Origin: Lepiota brunneoincarnata
Lineage: Eukaryota > Basidiomycota > Agaricomycetes > Agaricales > Agaricaceae
NCBI GenBank assembly: GCA_023014365.1
Contig: JAEBUN010000031.1
Coordinates: 372,001-436,000 of the forward strand
Direction of reading: 5' to 3'
Length of the DNA: 64,000 nucleotides
The position numbers and the translations under genes were made by a program. Shown in pieces: positions 20,994 to 32,554 of this stretch. How positions within the stretch are numbered: the first letter of the stretch is position 1; the number at the start of each line of letters is the position of its first letter. Under the pieces are notes generated by a model that made no database searches, was not told where the DNA came from, and worked only from the letters and a program-made list of their open reading frames with translations.

Positions 20994-23900
20994 TTCGGAG
21001 GTTCTGTTTGATGCCAGCCCCTCCCAGTTCCCCTCTCTCTTGTAATGTTGTAACTCTCGCATCTACTTCAAACAATAAATCCATATATCTTCCTTTAAAG
21101 GTGCAGAGCCTGAGAGAACAAAAGGACGTCCCACTTATCGCCCTCCTTGACTCTGGAGCTCAAGGAAACTTCATATCAGATGACTTCATCATCGAGCACC
21201 ATTTATGGAAGCAAGAACTCCCCCAAGCAATCAGTATGCACAATTTCGATGGATCAAACAACTTAAATGGGATGATTACCCATTACTCTACCTTCTGCAC
21301 AATAATTGATGGTTGATTAACTCCTATCACCACCTATGTTGCAGCAACAGGATCAAAACCAATGGTCCTTGGTTTCCCGTGGCTTAATGAAGTTAACCCA
21401 AAGATTGATTGGAAACGCCGTACGTTCCAATGGAGAAAAGAGAAGAAGCACAACCACCACCCCAAGTACTTGACGTACAACAACCATCCGATCGATATCG
21501 CTACCCTCGCTATGGACCGACTAAATGCATTTGATCCCGAAGGAAAGTTTTCCTATACCCCGCACAAACTGATCCATGAACCTCTCCTCAATAAGGACTA
21601 CGAAGAGTTCTCTCTAGAGTCTGAGATGTGTCAGATCATTAGTACACCCGCTGAACTCACTCATGTCAAGCTCGAGATCAACCAAACTAGCCAGGCTACA
21701 GAACTTGCAATTAAACATGGAGACAAAAAGATCGATGACCCCGCTGTTAAAGTACCCCGTCGATTCCACCAATGGTTGAGTTGTTTCAGCAAGAAGGCTG
21801 CTGAACGATTCCCTTCCCGACGATCTTACGACCATGCAATCGAATTAAAACCCAAATTCAAACCCATCGCAATGAAAGCCTACAAGCTTTCCCCAAACCA
21901 GGATAATTCTTTGAAAGAGTTCATTTCCGAAAACCTCCGTAAAGGTTACATCCACCCATCAAAATCCCTGATGGCCTCCCTGTTCTTCTTCGTCGATAAG
22001 AAGGATGGCTCACTCCGCCCCTGTCAAGCCTACTGCTACATAAATAAACATATGGTCAAAAATGCATACCGAATCCTGATGGTTACCGAGATTATGGATA
22101 AACTCAAAGGAGCCCATATATTTTCCAAACTTGATGTCCATGCTGGATACAACAACATTTGTATCAAGAAAGGAGATGAATGGAAAGGTGCATTTAACAC
22201 TCTGCTAGGCCTATTCAAACCAACCGTCATGTTCTTTGGAATGTGCAACTCCCCCGTGACCTTCCAAGCATTTATGGACAACATCTTAGTGTCCCCAATC
22301 CATAAAGGAGGAATCGTCGTATATATGGATGATATTCTCATCTTCGCTCGTACCCAAGAGGAACACGACCGCATTATGGAAGAAGTTCTCAAGTGTTTGG
22401 CCTTGAACGACATCTATCTCAAAACCGAAAAATGCGAATTCTACCATGACTGTATGGAATACCTCGGTATGATCATCACACCCAATAAAATCGAGATGGA
22501 CCCCGTCAAACTAGCTGGAATCGCCCAATGGCCCGTACTGAAATGTACTAAAGACATCCGAAAATTTATAGGATTCTGTAACTTCTACTGGAAGTTTATC
22601 CATGGTTATTCTGCTATCGCCCGACCCCTTAACACCCTTATGTCGACCAAGCGACTATTTGAATGGACCGACAAGTGTCGAGATTCATTTGACACGCTAA
22701 AACTTCAATTCTCAAAACAACCCGTGCTAACGATGCCCGATCAATCAAAACCATTCAAAATTGAATGCGACGCTTTGAAATACGCTACCGGAGCCGTACT
22801 TTATCAAACCGACATTAATAATCAACGCCACCCCGTGGCTTTCCTATCAAAAACCCTCACGCCCGCTGAACGTAATTACGATATTCATGACCATGAATTA
22901 CTCGCCATCATCTATGCCCTAGGAGAATGGCATCATTATTTGGAAGGAGGACCCTTCCCCATTAAAGTTTGTACTGACCACCAGAATCTTACTTACTGGA
23001 AGAAACTGCAGGACATAAACCGATGCCAGGCCCGCTGGCATCAATGTCTCTCCCATTTTAACCTCCAAATCAAGTATGTACCTGGTACAAAAATACCCAC
23101 CGCCGACACTCTTTCCCAACAACCCGATCACATCCCCGATGAAGATGAAGACAATAAATCTGTGACTGTATTACCCGATTCTATATTCGTCAACACTGTC
23201 GACCAAGAAACCCATGATGATATCCTCCGTCATAATATCTATGACCCACATACCACCAGGCAAATTACCACCCTCTTAACCGCCCCTTACACCCCGATGG
23301 ATTCCCAGTACTCTGTAACTCAAACCCCGAAAGGTCTCATTGTTACCTATGATGGTAGAACCATTCCACCGGAAGACCTCGAACTCCGCCGACATATCAT
23401 ATGGAAATATCATAATTCTCCCACCGCAGGACACCCCGGTATTGATACGACTCTTCACACATTGGAGCGTGATTTCTACTGGCCCGGTATGGCCAGTTTC
23501 GCATGTGATTATGTCAAAGGATGCACTGACTGTCAACAGTTTAAAATTAACCGCCACCCTGCCAAGCCTGCCTTTACCCCTATCCCAGCACCTGAGTTGA
23601 ACCACCCATTTGCCCAGATCGCGATGGACCTCATTACCGACCTCCCTCCCTCCGCAGGTTTTGACTCAATTCTGTCCATTGTGGACCATGGACTCTCGAA
23701 GGGGGTAATTCTCACTCCTACCAATAAAACCACGACTGCCAATGACATAGCCGACATCATTCTCAATAAAGTTTACCTGCATTATGGCCTACCCGAGCAT
23801 ATCATATCCGACCGAGACCCACGTTTCACCGCACAATCATTCCAGAAACTGTTGGAACGACTCGAAATAACCCCTGCGATGACCACAGCCTATCATCCAG

Positions 23901-24811
23901 AAGCAGATGGGGCAACCAAACGCTCACACCAGGAAACCCAAGCGTACCTCTCCATTTTCTGCTCACATCATCCCGAAAACTGGTTGCAGGCCCTCCCCAT
24001 TCTCGAATTTGCATATAATAGTCGACTGCACGCCTTATGAAAACAAACACCGTTTGAAATTATTATGGGAATACAACCAAAAGCGCTCCCCACCGTTCTC
24101 CTTGAAACCAAATCCCCCACCATCAATAACCAAATGGAACTAATCAATTTATACCACCGAAACGCTAAAACCGCACACGAAACCGCCATGAAACACATGG
24201 AAAATCGATGCCAATCAAAGTTTACCCCATTCCACAAGAATCAAATGGTTTGGCTCAACGCCTGGAACTTAAATACCCCGTATGTCATGCGCAAAATGGC
24301 CCCCAAACGTCTCGGACCATTCCGTATCCTCGACGTTTTATCCCCTGTTTCATATCAACTCGAACTCCCTAAACGTTGGAAGATTCACCCTGTATTCCAT
24401 GCTCAACTCCTCATGCCATACACTGAAACCGAAATGTATGGACCCAACTACGTCCGACCACCACCCCTAACAGTTGAAGGCAAACAAGTATACGAAATTG
24501 AAGCTATCCTAAACCACTGAAAACGACGTAACCGCCTCGAGTATCTAGTCAAGTGGCTTGGATGGCCTGAATTTGAAAATACCTGGGAACCCAAATCCCA
24601 CTTTAAGTCAGTACCTGATGAAATCAGACCCGAAACCATGGATGGACACATTATTCCCGAAACAGAAGATGAAGGAGATGCAGTAGCATTCCTGATGGAG
24701 TATAAACGACTCAAAGGACTCGACAGAAATGATGAAAACATGCCTGTCATTCGTTCTCTTAAAGCCACGAAGAAACCACATCGTTCTCGCCGCCACCCCT
24801 ACCGTAAATAA
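20951..24811 (+). pseudogene. Element A pol: PR-RT-RNaseH-IN-chromodomain, inactivated
   Basis: Read in the -1 frame relative to the zinc-knuckle part of gag. Protease DSGAQGNF near 21150; reverse transcriptase with YMDD at 22321; RNase H beginning IECDALKYATGAVL; an integrase with HHCC zinc region near 23430-23535 and a DDE core; and a C-terminal chromodomain (VYEIEAIL, LVKWLGW). Three in-frame stops, all TGA, lie at 21314, 24038 and 24518. The integrase catalytic Glu is Lys (AAA at 23918-23920, in a motif reading ATKRSHQ where elements B and C have QTERVNQ or QTERFNQ). The RT motif usually reading CQDY is CQAY. The natural stop is TAA at 24809. Confidence 0.9.
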
Positions 24812-25649
24812 ATCACATCGTCTCATTTAACAGCACAATGCCTTCTTCCGTCTGTTCACTCCCATCCGAATCCGCCCTTATTTCTACCCCACCTACATTA
24901 AATGGAACAACCAGGTTCTCATCTGCGCAACCCGACTCCAACCGCATCTTATACCAATTCCTCGTCGAAAGCGCTCTTAACACCACTGAGGACACACCAC
25001 CCCCACGCTGCATACCACGACAGACCACTCCCCCCAGTCCTGTTCCACCCGTTGCCAAGATACCAACTGCTGTCCCCGCTCCCCCGCTTGTTGCTACTGT
25101 TAGCAACTATATTAACGAAGTCAACAGTGCCTCTACCCTTGTCTTTTCACTTCTTATCGCACCAACGCCAGCAGTATCAACAGAAGTTTGTGATGGCTTC
25201 TTCCAACTCCGCGAAAACCTCCTCTGCCTCCGTGGCCTCAAACAAAGTGTCGAAAGAGTCAAAGAGGCAAACCAAAACACGTTCAACCGCCTGTGGGCCG
25301 ACCCCACCTTCTGCCGAATCTTCACCAAGCATTGCAGCTCCACAACGGGTATACGGATTGCACCCACAATCCCTAGTCAGATTCAACCTACACCAACCGA
25401 CAGACCAACCCAACAAGTCCCAGTACACTCTACCCACCAACAAGTTTGACCTGAACAACCTCCAAGTCCTATTACCCTGCCTGTTATCGTACCCCCCGCC
25501 TCCACACCACCACCCTGAACTTGACAACAAACAGTGGACGAATTCACCTGACGAATGGAAGCCCATCAACAGCAGGAAACCCACCCCCTACCCCAAAGAC
25601 CTCCTTGACATTGTACCACCCCCACCATTACACCCCAAACTGCGACAAC

Positions 25650-26111
25650 TGTAAGGGGACAATCCACAAACACCCCTAAGCCTCCCAGCACACTGTACAT
25701 CCCCCCTTTCAAACGTTTACACCCCAAACATAACCAGAATGCACCAGAGGTCCCCTCACTGCCCAGTTAAACCCCTCCCTTCACCCTCTACACCCTCCTT
25801 AACCCTCACCTGCTTCCTCCCATTTCCTGTAGACTTCAGACTGTTATCTTCACTCCCCACACTCATTTTAATCACACCTGGCCTTGTGCAACACCCAGAC
25901 ACCACCGTCAAGCCTTGTTCAATTTATATTGATTATATAAGTCAAGTATATACATAGTTTTCACCTGCAGGGGTTCCCTCATCCTATTCTCTTAGGATTT
26001 CCCTGCAGGTATGGACTCCCTACTTAGCTCACAGATTAATAATACTTAGGATTTCCCTGCAGTGACGTTTCGGCTCCCTGAGTTGTCCGAACCCTCCAGG
26101 TTGCCCTAACA
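25650..26111 (+). repeat. Element B 5' LTR
   Basis: TGTAAGGGG start and CCTAACA end. TATA boxes at 25934-25940 and 25947-25952; ATCCTATTCT at 25981-25990, 34 nt below the second, is the probable transcript start. TTAGGATTTCCCTGCAG occurs twice within the LTR. Confidence 0.95.
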
Positions 26112-26113
26112 GA

Positions 26114-26123
26114 AGAATAGGAT
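26114..26123 (+). other. Element B primer-binding site, self-priming type
   Basis: AGAATAGGAT, two bases after the LTR, is the exact reverse complement of 25981-25990 in the LTR. Same arrangement as in elements A and C. Confidence 0.6.
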
Positions 26124-26245
26124 CCCCCTAACGAGACCAGTCCGGTGTCCATAGGCCCTACCCTGTCCATAACGTGTTTTTTGACTCAGTAGCAGCCTAA
26201 CACTCAGCACTCTTCTCTCCCCTCGTCCAACCTCATCTCTCACTC

Positions 26246-27448
26246 ATGTCACAGCAAAATGCACCGGAGAACGGGCCCTCAGACCCTCTGGCTATGATTG
26301 CCCAACTCCAGCAGGACGTGGCATCGGTGATGACTAGGCAGGCCGACTCCGAGCTGGCCCTCACGGAAGTGATCCAGTCGATTCAAACCACCCTTCAAGA
26401 ACTCTCCCAACGTCCAAAAACCCCAAATGCTCCTGACGCGACTCCACCTGTCCCCGACATGTCCCCTCCCTCTACCCAACGCACTTGCTCCTCAAAAGTC
26501 AAACCAGCGACTCCACCAGACTTCTCGGGTGACCGAACGCGTGGGAGGGCCTTCTTGAACTCCTGTAACACTTACCTACGACTCTGCCCGACTCATTTCG
26601 CCTCGGACCAGCAGAAGATACTCTGGGCTATGTCGTTCATGAAAGAGGGGTGTGCTGCTAAGTGGACGGATCAGATATTTCGGTGGGAAGATAGGAACCA
26701 GGGAGCAGAGAGGTTCCTAGATTGGGAGGACTTTCAAGGCGAATTCCGTAAGCACTTCTTCCCCGTGGACTCCGAGGCAGCCGCTGTCAATCGGCTGGAA
26801 GGTACAGAGTACTTCCAACGAAACAGGAACGTCGAAGACTACCTGGATGAGTTCCTAGAGCTTATCTCGGACTCCGGGTACAAAGATGACAAGACCATCG
26901 TTGTCAAGTTCTGTCGAGGCCTCCGCCCGGCCATACAGACCGCAGTAGCCACGATGACGGCCAACTGACCCTCGGACAATGCTCCAGAGGCTTGGTACAA
27001 GGCAGCGCAGCTCATAGATCAGAACCGAGCTGCCAACGATGCCTTCCAAGCCTTGGGGCGGACACAAATACCCTCGGCAAAGCCCTCCGCCAACCCCTAT
27101 TGCCTCACATCTGCCCCTGTTGCCCCCCTTGCCACGTCAACTTCGACCCCCTTTCCATCAGCCCGCTCCTTTGCCCACGTCACCCCCACTCCGACCAAAC
27201 CCGTCCCAATGGATATTGATGCGACCAGAAAGGCCACGACGACGCCCGTAGTCTGCTACAGATGCCACCAGCCGGGCCACGTCAAATCCGAATGCCCTAG
27301 GCGCTTCGACGTTCGCTTCTTAGACTTGGAGGAGAGGGAAGCCCTGATTCAGCAATTATTAGCCGAGAAAGACATCGTGGAAGCTCAAGGGTCATCGGAA
27401 CATCAAGAAAGCGAAGACGAGACGGATTTTGTCTCAGGTGGTCGGTGA
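26246..27448 (+). pseudogene. Element B gag with one premature TGA
   Basis: Starts MSQQNAPENG. The first 240 codons contain the Gag core (KPATPPDFSGDRTRGRAFLN, then WAMSFMKEGCAAKW), followed by a TGA at 26966-26968. The same frame then continues uninterrupted for 160 codons with a CCHC knuckle (CYRCHQPGHVKSEC) to TGA at 27446. The internal TGA most simply arose from an Arg CGA codon by one transition. Pol overlaps in the -1 frame. Confidence 0.85.
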
Positions 27449-30400
27449 ATAGTGTGCCCCGGTTGCCCACAGGGAGTAGGTACAGTGTATTACCCATAGA
27501 CCTAATAAACGACACTGTCCCTACCCGAAACCCGATCCCTGTACAAGACACACCCCCTTTAAGCTCTTCCTTGCCTAAACGACTGAGACGGCCGAAATGG
27601 GAGCGGCGTTTGCCCCCAGTGTTCAAGATATCTTCAGCAGAGTCTCCGTGGTCGCTTCATCTGACAGTGGAGCTAGAAACGACGGACACAGCGGAACGGA
27701 AGGTCACTCAGGCCCTCCTGGACAGCGGGGCGACAAGCTGCTTTGTCGACCGCGATTTCGTACAGAGAAATCGTCTCAACACGCGCCCCCTTTCCCAGCC
27801 CATCCCCGTCTTCAACGTTGATGGCACCGAGAACGAAGCGGGTTCAATTACGGAGGTCTTAGACATAGTTCTCCGTTACAAATCTCACTCAGAGCGCACC
27901 ACCTTGGCAGTCACATCGCTCAGAAAGCAAGACTTACTACTCGGCTTCTCATGGTTGAAGGAGCATAACCCCGAAGTAGACTGGCAGACAGGTGAAGTCA
28001 GGATGACCCGATGCCCAGATAGGTGTTGCACACTGTGTAAGGAACAGCTGAGAACTGAACGAAAGCTCCGGAAGGCTGAGATTAAAGCAATCTCGATGTG
28101 CTCGGAAGGCCCTTATCCACTCTCGGATGACAACTGGGAGGAGATTCAAGAGATCCCGGGTCTTCAACCAAAATCCGAACGAGGGACCGGAGACGGCGAA
28201 CGTATCTGGGCCACCGTTCTCCGTCCGGAACCCCAGTTCATCCAAGCGACCAGCACTACCTCCCAAAGACTCGCGGAGGCCTTCCACCGCAATTCGCAAC
28301 CTCCTCAGGCATCCCCTGAAATCTCCGGCCTACTGGATCCCATTCCTGAGTATCTCCGTGACTTTGCCTCCGTGTTTGAGAAAGAGTCCTTCGACTCTCT
28401 CCCGGAACAAAGGGCTTGGGACCATGCTATCAAGCTCATACCGGGAGCGATGCCTACAGGCTGCAAGGTATACCCTCTGGCCCCCTCTGAACAGTCAGAA
28501 CTCGACTCCTTCATTCAGGAGAACTTAACTACTGGGAGAATCCATGCTTCGAAGTCCCCCATGGCCTCTCCGGTGTTTTTTATTAAAAAGAAGGATGGCT
28601 TGCTCAGATTGGTTCAAGATTACCAAGCTCTTAACGCAATCACGGTGAAAAATAAATACCCACTCCCACTCATCTCGGAGCTCGTAAATCAACTCCGAGG
28701 GGCCAAGTATTTCACCAAACTCGATATTCGCTGGGGTTTCAATAATGTACGGATTAAACCCGGAGACGAATGGAAAGCAGCCTTCTGCACCAACCGGGGC
28801 CTCTTTGAGCCTCTAGTGATGTTCTTCGGACTTACCAACAGCCCCGCTACTTTCCAGATGATGATGAACGATATCTTTAGGGACCTCATCGCAGAAGGGG
28901 TCGTTGTAGTATATCTCGACGACATCCTTATCTTCACAAGGACCGTAGAAGAACATAGAAGAGTTACCCGTCGCGTTCTAGAGATACTTTGCCACCACCG
29001 GCTCTACCTCCGACCGGAGAAGTGCGAGTTCAAGAAGACCAGGGTGGAGTACTTAGGGCTAGTCATTTCGGAAAATAAGGTGGAGATGGACCCAGTAAAG
29101 GTCGCCGGAGTACAGGAGTGGCTGACGCCTACAGACAAGCAAGAGGTCCAGGCGTTCCTGGGCTTCGTGAACTTCTATAGGCGTTTTATCCAAGATTTTT
29201 CACACTACGCCCGCCCTCTGTTTGATCTCACTAAATCGGACACTCCTTGGCGATGGGGAAAGCCAGAACATAGCGCTTTCACCACCCTTAAGGAGCTAAT
29301 CACGTCCGCGCCCGTTCTCGCCTCGCCGGACACCTCCTTGCCTTTCCGGCTTGAAGCGGACAGTTCGGATTTCGCCACTGGAGCGGTACTCTCTCAGCAG
29401 TCGGAGGAAGGTAAATGGCACCCGGTGGCATTCTATTCTAAATCCCTGGACCAGGCACAACGAAACTACGAGATTCACGACAAGGAAATGCTGGCGATCA
29501 TCCGAGCACTCGAGGAATGGCGGCACTTCTTAGAAGGCGCCCCCCACGTCGTGGAAATCTGGTCAGACCACCGAAACCTAGAGTATTTCATGACAGCTAA
29601 AAAACTTAATCGCCGCCAAGCTCGCTGGTCACTCGTCTTGGCTCGCTTTGACTTCAAGCTTCACCACCGGCCGGGTAAATCGATGGGGAAAGCCGACGCG
29701 TTGTCCCGCCGTGCAGACCACGGCCCCGGAGATCGTGACAACGAAGATGTCGTCCTCTTGACGAGGGAGAAGCTTGCGATCCGAGCCCTCGAAGGAATTC
29801 AAGCCGCCGGCGAAGAACAAGTCCTTCTACGAGACATCCGAGCAGGGAATCGCTCCGAGACTGCAGAAGAGGCAGTCGCGAATTCGGCCCGCAGGCTCAA
29901 GGAGTCCTCTTCTAGAACCGTACACTCATCCGAGTGGTCTAATGTGGACGGACTGCTATTATTCCGAGGCCGGATCTATGTCCCGAACAGCAACGACCTC
30001 CGACGCCGCATCGTGGCCCTCTGCCACGATTCCCCGATCGGTGGGCACGCAGGTCGTTGGAAGACACTCGAATTGGTCTCCCAAAACTACTGGTGGCCGC
30101 AGATGTCTCGCTTTGTAGGTCAGTATGTCTCCACATGCGACTTATGCCTCAGAACGAAGCCCCACCGTCACCTCCCTACCGGAGAACTTCACCCCTTGCC
30201 TATTCCCGAGTCCCAATGGGATACCATCAGCGTTGACTTTATTGTAGAGCTTCCTCCTTCGGCTGGGTATGACGCCGTGATGACCGTAGTCGATTCGGCC
30301 TCCAAGCGAGCCCATTTCATCCCCACACACACCACGGTGACGGCCGAAGGAGCCACTCGGCTATTCCTGCACAACGTATGGAAACTACATGGTCTCCCCA

Positions 30401-31491
30401 AACAGGTAGTGTCCGACAGAGGCCCCCAGTTCGTCGCAGAGTTCACCAAGGAACTTTACCGGAAGCTAGGAATTAAGGTAGCGAGCACGACGGCATGGCA
30501 CCCCCAAGCAGATGGTCAAACGGAAAGGGTTAATCAAGAATTAGACCAATACCTTCGGATCTTCGTCAACGAGAGGCAGGACGACTGGCTAGATCTCCTC
30601 CCACTGGCCGAATTTCAACACAATAATCATATCCACGCCTCGACCCAGCACTCCCCCTTCCTTCTCGACACTGGTAGACACCCCCGGATGGGCTTTGAAC
30701 CTCACCAACGACCTTCTCGTCTAGAAACGGTCAACGAATTCACTAACCGGATGAAAGCGATGCTGGAGGAAGCCAAAGCTGCCTTGGTACGGTCTAAAGA
30801 CGAAATGGCGAGATACTACAACCAACACCACACCCCAGCACCTACCTTCAAACCTGGGGACCGAGTTTACTTGGACGCGAGTGATATTCAAACCACCCGA
30901 CCGTCCAAGAAGCTGTCACACCTCAGACTAGGCCCCTATACAGTAGAACGACGGGTCGGCGCCAACGCCTACCGCCTGAAACTTCCCCAGTCCATGCGAC
31001 GCCTCCACCCAGTCTTCAACATCGTAAAACTTCTCCCTGTGCCAGAGGACCCATTCCCAGCCCGACAGCCACCCCCACCACCCAATCCAGTAGTCATCGA
31101 CGACGAGAAGGAGTGGGAAGTGGAAGAAATCCTAGACAGCCGATTCGTACGACGAAAACTCAAATTTTTGATCAAATGGAGAGGTTTCGGTCGCGAACAT
31201 AACTCCTGGGAAGACTCGGCTGACGTACGTGCACCAGAACTCGTTAAGAAATTCTACGAGCAACACCCCGGAGCCCCACGCTTCATACGAGCTCTCCAGT
31301 TCGGTTCCATCCCATTCCAACCACTCCCAACCATCACGTCGAGTCGCCGCGATCCTGAGGGGGGGGTAGATGTAAGGGGACAATCCACAAACACCCCTAA
31401 GCCTCCCAGCACACTGTACATCCCCCCTTTCAAACGTTTACACCCCAAACATAACCAGAATGCACCAGAGGTCCCCTCACTGCCCAGTTAA
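27445..31491 (+). CDS. pol: Element B pol polyprotein, intact (PR-RT-RNaseH-IN-chromodomain)
   Basis: One open frame of about 1348 codons in the -1 frame relative to gag. The nominal start at 27445 is a GTG, so translation probably enters by frameshifting from gag. Order by residue: protease DSGATSCF near 93; RT with YLDD near 489; RNase H (LEADSSDFATGAVL) near 636; integrase HHCC zinc region near 860; DDE core with SVDFIVELPP near 928 and an intact QTERVNQ Glu motif; chromodomain (EWEVEEIL, LIKWRGFG) near 1221-1275. The last 40 codons lie inside the 3' LTR, past its start at 31371. It supplies all enzymes for reverse transcription and integration; the chromodomain is expected to steer insertion to marked chromatin. 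Confidence 0.93.
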   Translation: MNSVPRLPTGSRYSVLPIDLINDTVPTRNPIPVQDTPPLSSSLPKRLRRPKWERRLPPVFKISSAESPWSLHLTVELETTDTAERKVTQALLDSGATSCFVDRDFVQRNRLNTRPLSQPIPVFNVDGTENEAGSITEVLDIVLRYKSHSERTTLAVTSLRKQDLLLGFSWLKEHNPEVDWQTGEVRMTRCPDRCCTLCKEQLRTERKLRKAEIKAISMCSEGPYPLSDDNWEEIQEIPGLQPKSERGTGDGERIWATVLRPEPQFIQATSTTSQRLAEAFHRNSQPPQASPEISGLLDPIPEYLRDFASVFEKESFDSLPEQRAWDHAIKLIPGAMPTGCKVYPLAPSEQSELDSFIQENLTTGRIHASKSPMASPVFFIKKKDGLLRLVQDYQALNAITVKNKYPLPLISELVNQLRGAKYFTKLDIRWGFNNVRIKPGDEWKAAFCTNRGLFEPLVMFFGLTNSPATFQMMMNDIFRDLIAEGVVVVYLDDILIFTRTVEEHRRVTRRVLEILCHHRLYLRPEKCEFKKTRVEYLGLVISENKVEMDPVKVAGVQEWLTPTDKQEVQAFLGFVNFYRRFIQDFSHYARPLFDLTKSDTPWRWGKPEHSAFTTLKELITSAPVLASPDTSLPFRLEADSSDFATGAVLSQQSEEGKWHPVAFYSKSLDQAQRNYEIHDKEMLAIIRALEEWRHFLEGAPHVVEIWSDHRNLEYFMTAKKLNRRQARWSLVLARFDFKLHHRPGKSMGKADALSRRADHGPGDRDNEDVVLLTREKLAIRALEGIQAAGEEQVLLRDIRAGNRSETAEEAVANSARRLKESSSRTVHSSEWSNVDGLLLFRGRIYVPNSNDLRRRIVALCHDSPIGGHAGRWKTLELVSQNYWWPQMSRFVGQYVSTCDLCLRTKPHRHLPTGELHPLPIPESQWDTISVDFIVELPPSAGYDAVMTVVDSASKRAHFIPTHTTVTAEGATRLFLHNVWKLHGLPKQVVSDRGPQFVAEFTKELYRKLGIKVASTTAWHPQADGQTERVNQELDQYLRIFVNERQDDWLDLLPLAEFQHNNHIHASTQHSPFLLDTGRHPRMGFEPHQRPSRLETVNEFTNRMKAMLEEAKAALVRSKDEMARYYNQHHTPAPTFKPGDRVYLDASDIQTTRPSKKLSHLRLGPYTVERRVGANAYRLKLPQSMRRLHPVFNIVKLLPVPEDPFPARQPPPPPNPVVIDDEKEWEVEEILDSRFVRRKLKFLIKWRGFGREHNSWEDSADVRAPELVKKFYEQHPGAPRFIRALQFGSIPFQPLPTITSSRRDPEGGVDVRGQSTNTPKPPSTLYIPPFKRLHPKHNQNAPEVPSLPS

Positions 31492-31832
31492 ACCCCTCCC
31501 TTCACCCTCTACACCCTCCTTAACCCTCACCTGCTTCCTCCCATTTCCTGTAGACTTCAGACTGTTATCTTCACTCCCCACACTCATTTTAATCACACCT
31601 GGCCTTGTGCAACACCCAGACACCACCGTCAAGCCTTGTTCAATTTATATTGATTATATAAGTCAAGTATATACATAGTTTTCGCCTGCAGGGGTTCCCT
31701 CATCCTATTCTCTTAGGATTTCCCTGCAGGTATGGACTCCCTACTTAGCTCACAGATTAATAATACTTAGGATTTCCCTGCAGTGACGTTTTGGCTCCCT
31801 GAGTTGTCCGAACCCTCCAGGTTGCCCTAACA
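31371..31832 (+). repeat. Element B 3' LTR
   Basis: Differs from the 5' LTR by CGCCTG for CACCTG and TTTTGG for TTTCGG, both CpG-type transitions. It is preceded by a G-rich polypurine tract at about 31356-31370. Confidence 0.95.
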
Positions 31833-32202
31833 ACAACCCGCTCGTACGATGTTGGAAGAAATCGCTGTTTCGAGTGCCATCAAATTGGCCACTGGGCACA
31901 CAGTTGCCCCCGATACACCTGCTGCCATTGCAACCGCTCCACACCCGGACACTACATGCGAGCCTGTCCCATCTACCACCAGAATCAACGAAATGCCGCA
32001 CTCAAAAGGATGGCACAACGCTATCCCAATACCTTTGGACAAACGTATGATATCATTGATGATGGTCAATACAACAACTACGACTACACCTACAATGGTT
32101 ACGGCTACGACTAGGAACAATTACCTCTGCAACCCATACCCGACGCCCATACCCCACCATTTGTTAGCTTCAAAACAGAGTTTGAAGATTAAAAGGGGGT
32201 AA

Positions 32203-32554
32203 TGTTACCATTTTCCCCTTTATCCGTCTGCCTGTCTATTTTCCCCTGTCATATGTTGCCGCCCATTGTCAGTGCCCAGTTATATTTACTTATCACATGC
32301 CACCACCCGTCTATAGATAGTTCTCCCTTGGCTTGTGATTTTCATCTATCTGCATGTGATTCTTTCTTCTATCACATGCCAGTCGTCCCAGTAATATATA
32401 TAGACCTAAGTATTACTTGTAATCCTTAGCTTTGTCTTGTTATACATCGTATTTGTTCCTGTTCATTGGCATCGCCCTTGACTTGCTCACATTACTCAAT
32501 GGTTAACTTGTTGTTAATCACATTGAACCTTGCAGATGCCTAACCAGCGTAACA
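32203..32554 (+). repeat. Element A 3' LTR
   Basis: 352 bp, preceded by the polypurine tract AAAAGGGGGTAA at 32191-32202. Thirteen transitions relative to the 5' LTR by my reading. Confidence 0.95.

Larger units (their letters stand above)
25650..31832 (+). mobile_element. Element B: young Ty3/gypsy chromovirus nested in element A
   Basis: 6183 bp with 462-bp LTRs (25650-26111 and 31371-31832) that differ at two positions by my reading, and a 5-bp target duplication ACAAC (25645-25649, 31833-31837). It sits inside the extra 3' ORF of element A. Order: LTR, self-priming site, gag, pol with chromodomain, polypurine tract, LTR. It has no extra 3' ORF. Pol is open throughout; gag has a single TGA. 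Confidence 0.97.
24838..32114 (+). pseudogene. Element A extra 3' ORF (paired zinc knuckles), split by element B
   Basis: Begins MPSSVCSLPSESA at 24838, runs to a TGA at 25447, and in the same frame (with several more TGA codons) reaches the element B insertion at 25649. On the far side, from 31838, the same frame gives two adjacent zinc knuckles: CFECHQIGHWAHSC (CX2CX4HX4C) and CCHCNRSTPGHYMRAC (CX2CX6HX4C), then a Tyr/Asn-rich tail and TAG at 32112. A second long open frame, one base ahead, overlaps it (24902-25649 continuing 31838-32202) with no stops. The zinc pair is shared with element C. Function unknown; nucleic-acid binding is likely. Confidence 0.75.
18759..32554 (+). mobile_element. 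Element A: decayed Ty3/gypsy chromovirus, interrupted by element B
   Basis: A complete insertion with 352-bp LTRs (18759-19110 and 32203-32554) and a 5-bp target duplication GTGTT (18754-18758, 32555-32559). Without element B and its target duplication it is about 7.6 kb. Order: LTR, primer site, Gag with zinc knuckle, protease, RT, RNase H, integrase, chromodomain, an extra 3' ORF with two zinc knuckles, polypurine tract, LTR. The LTRs differ at 13 positions by my reading, all transitions. Gag-pol carries in-frame TGA stops and one frameshift, so the copy is dead. It inserted into a GGTGTT-rich, CpG-poor tract homologous to 46740-47360. Confidence 0.95.
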
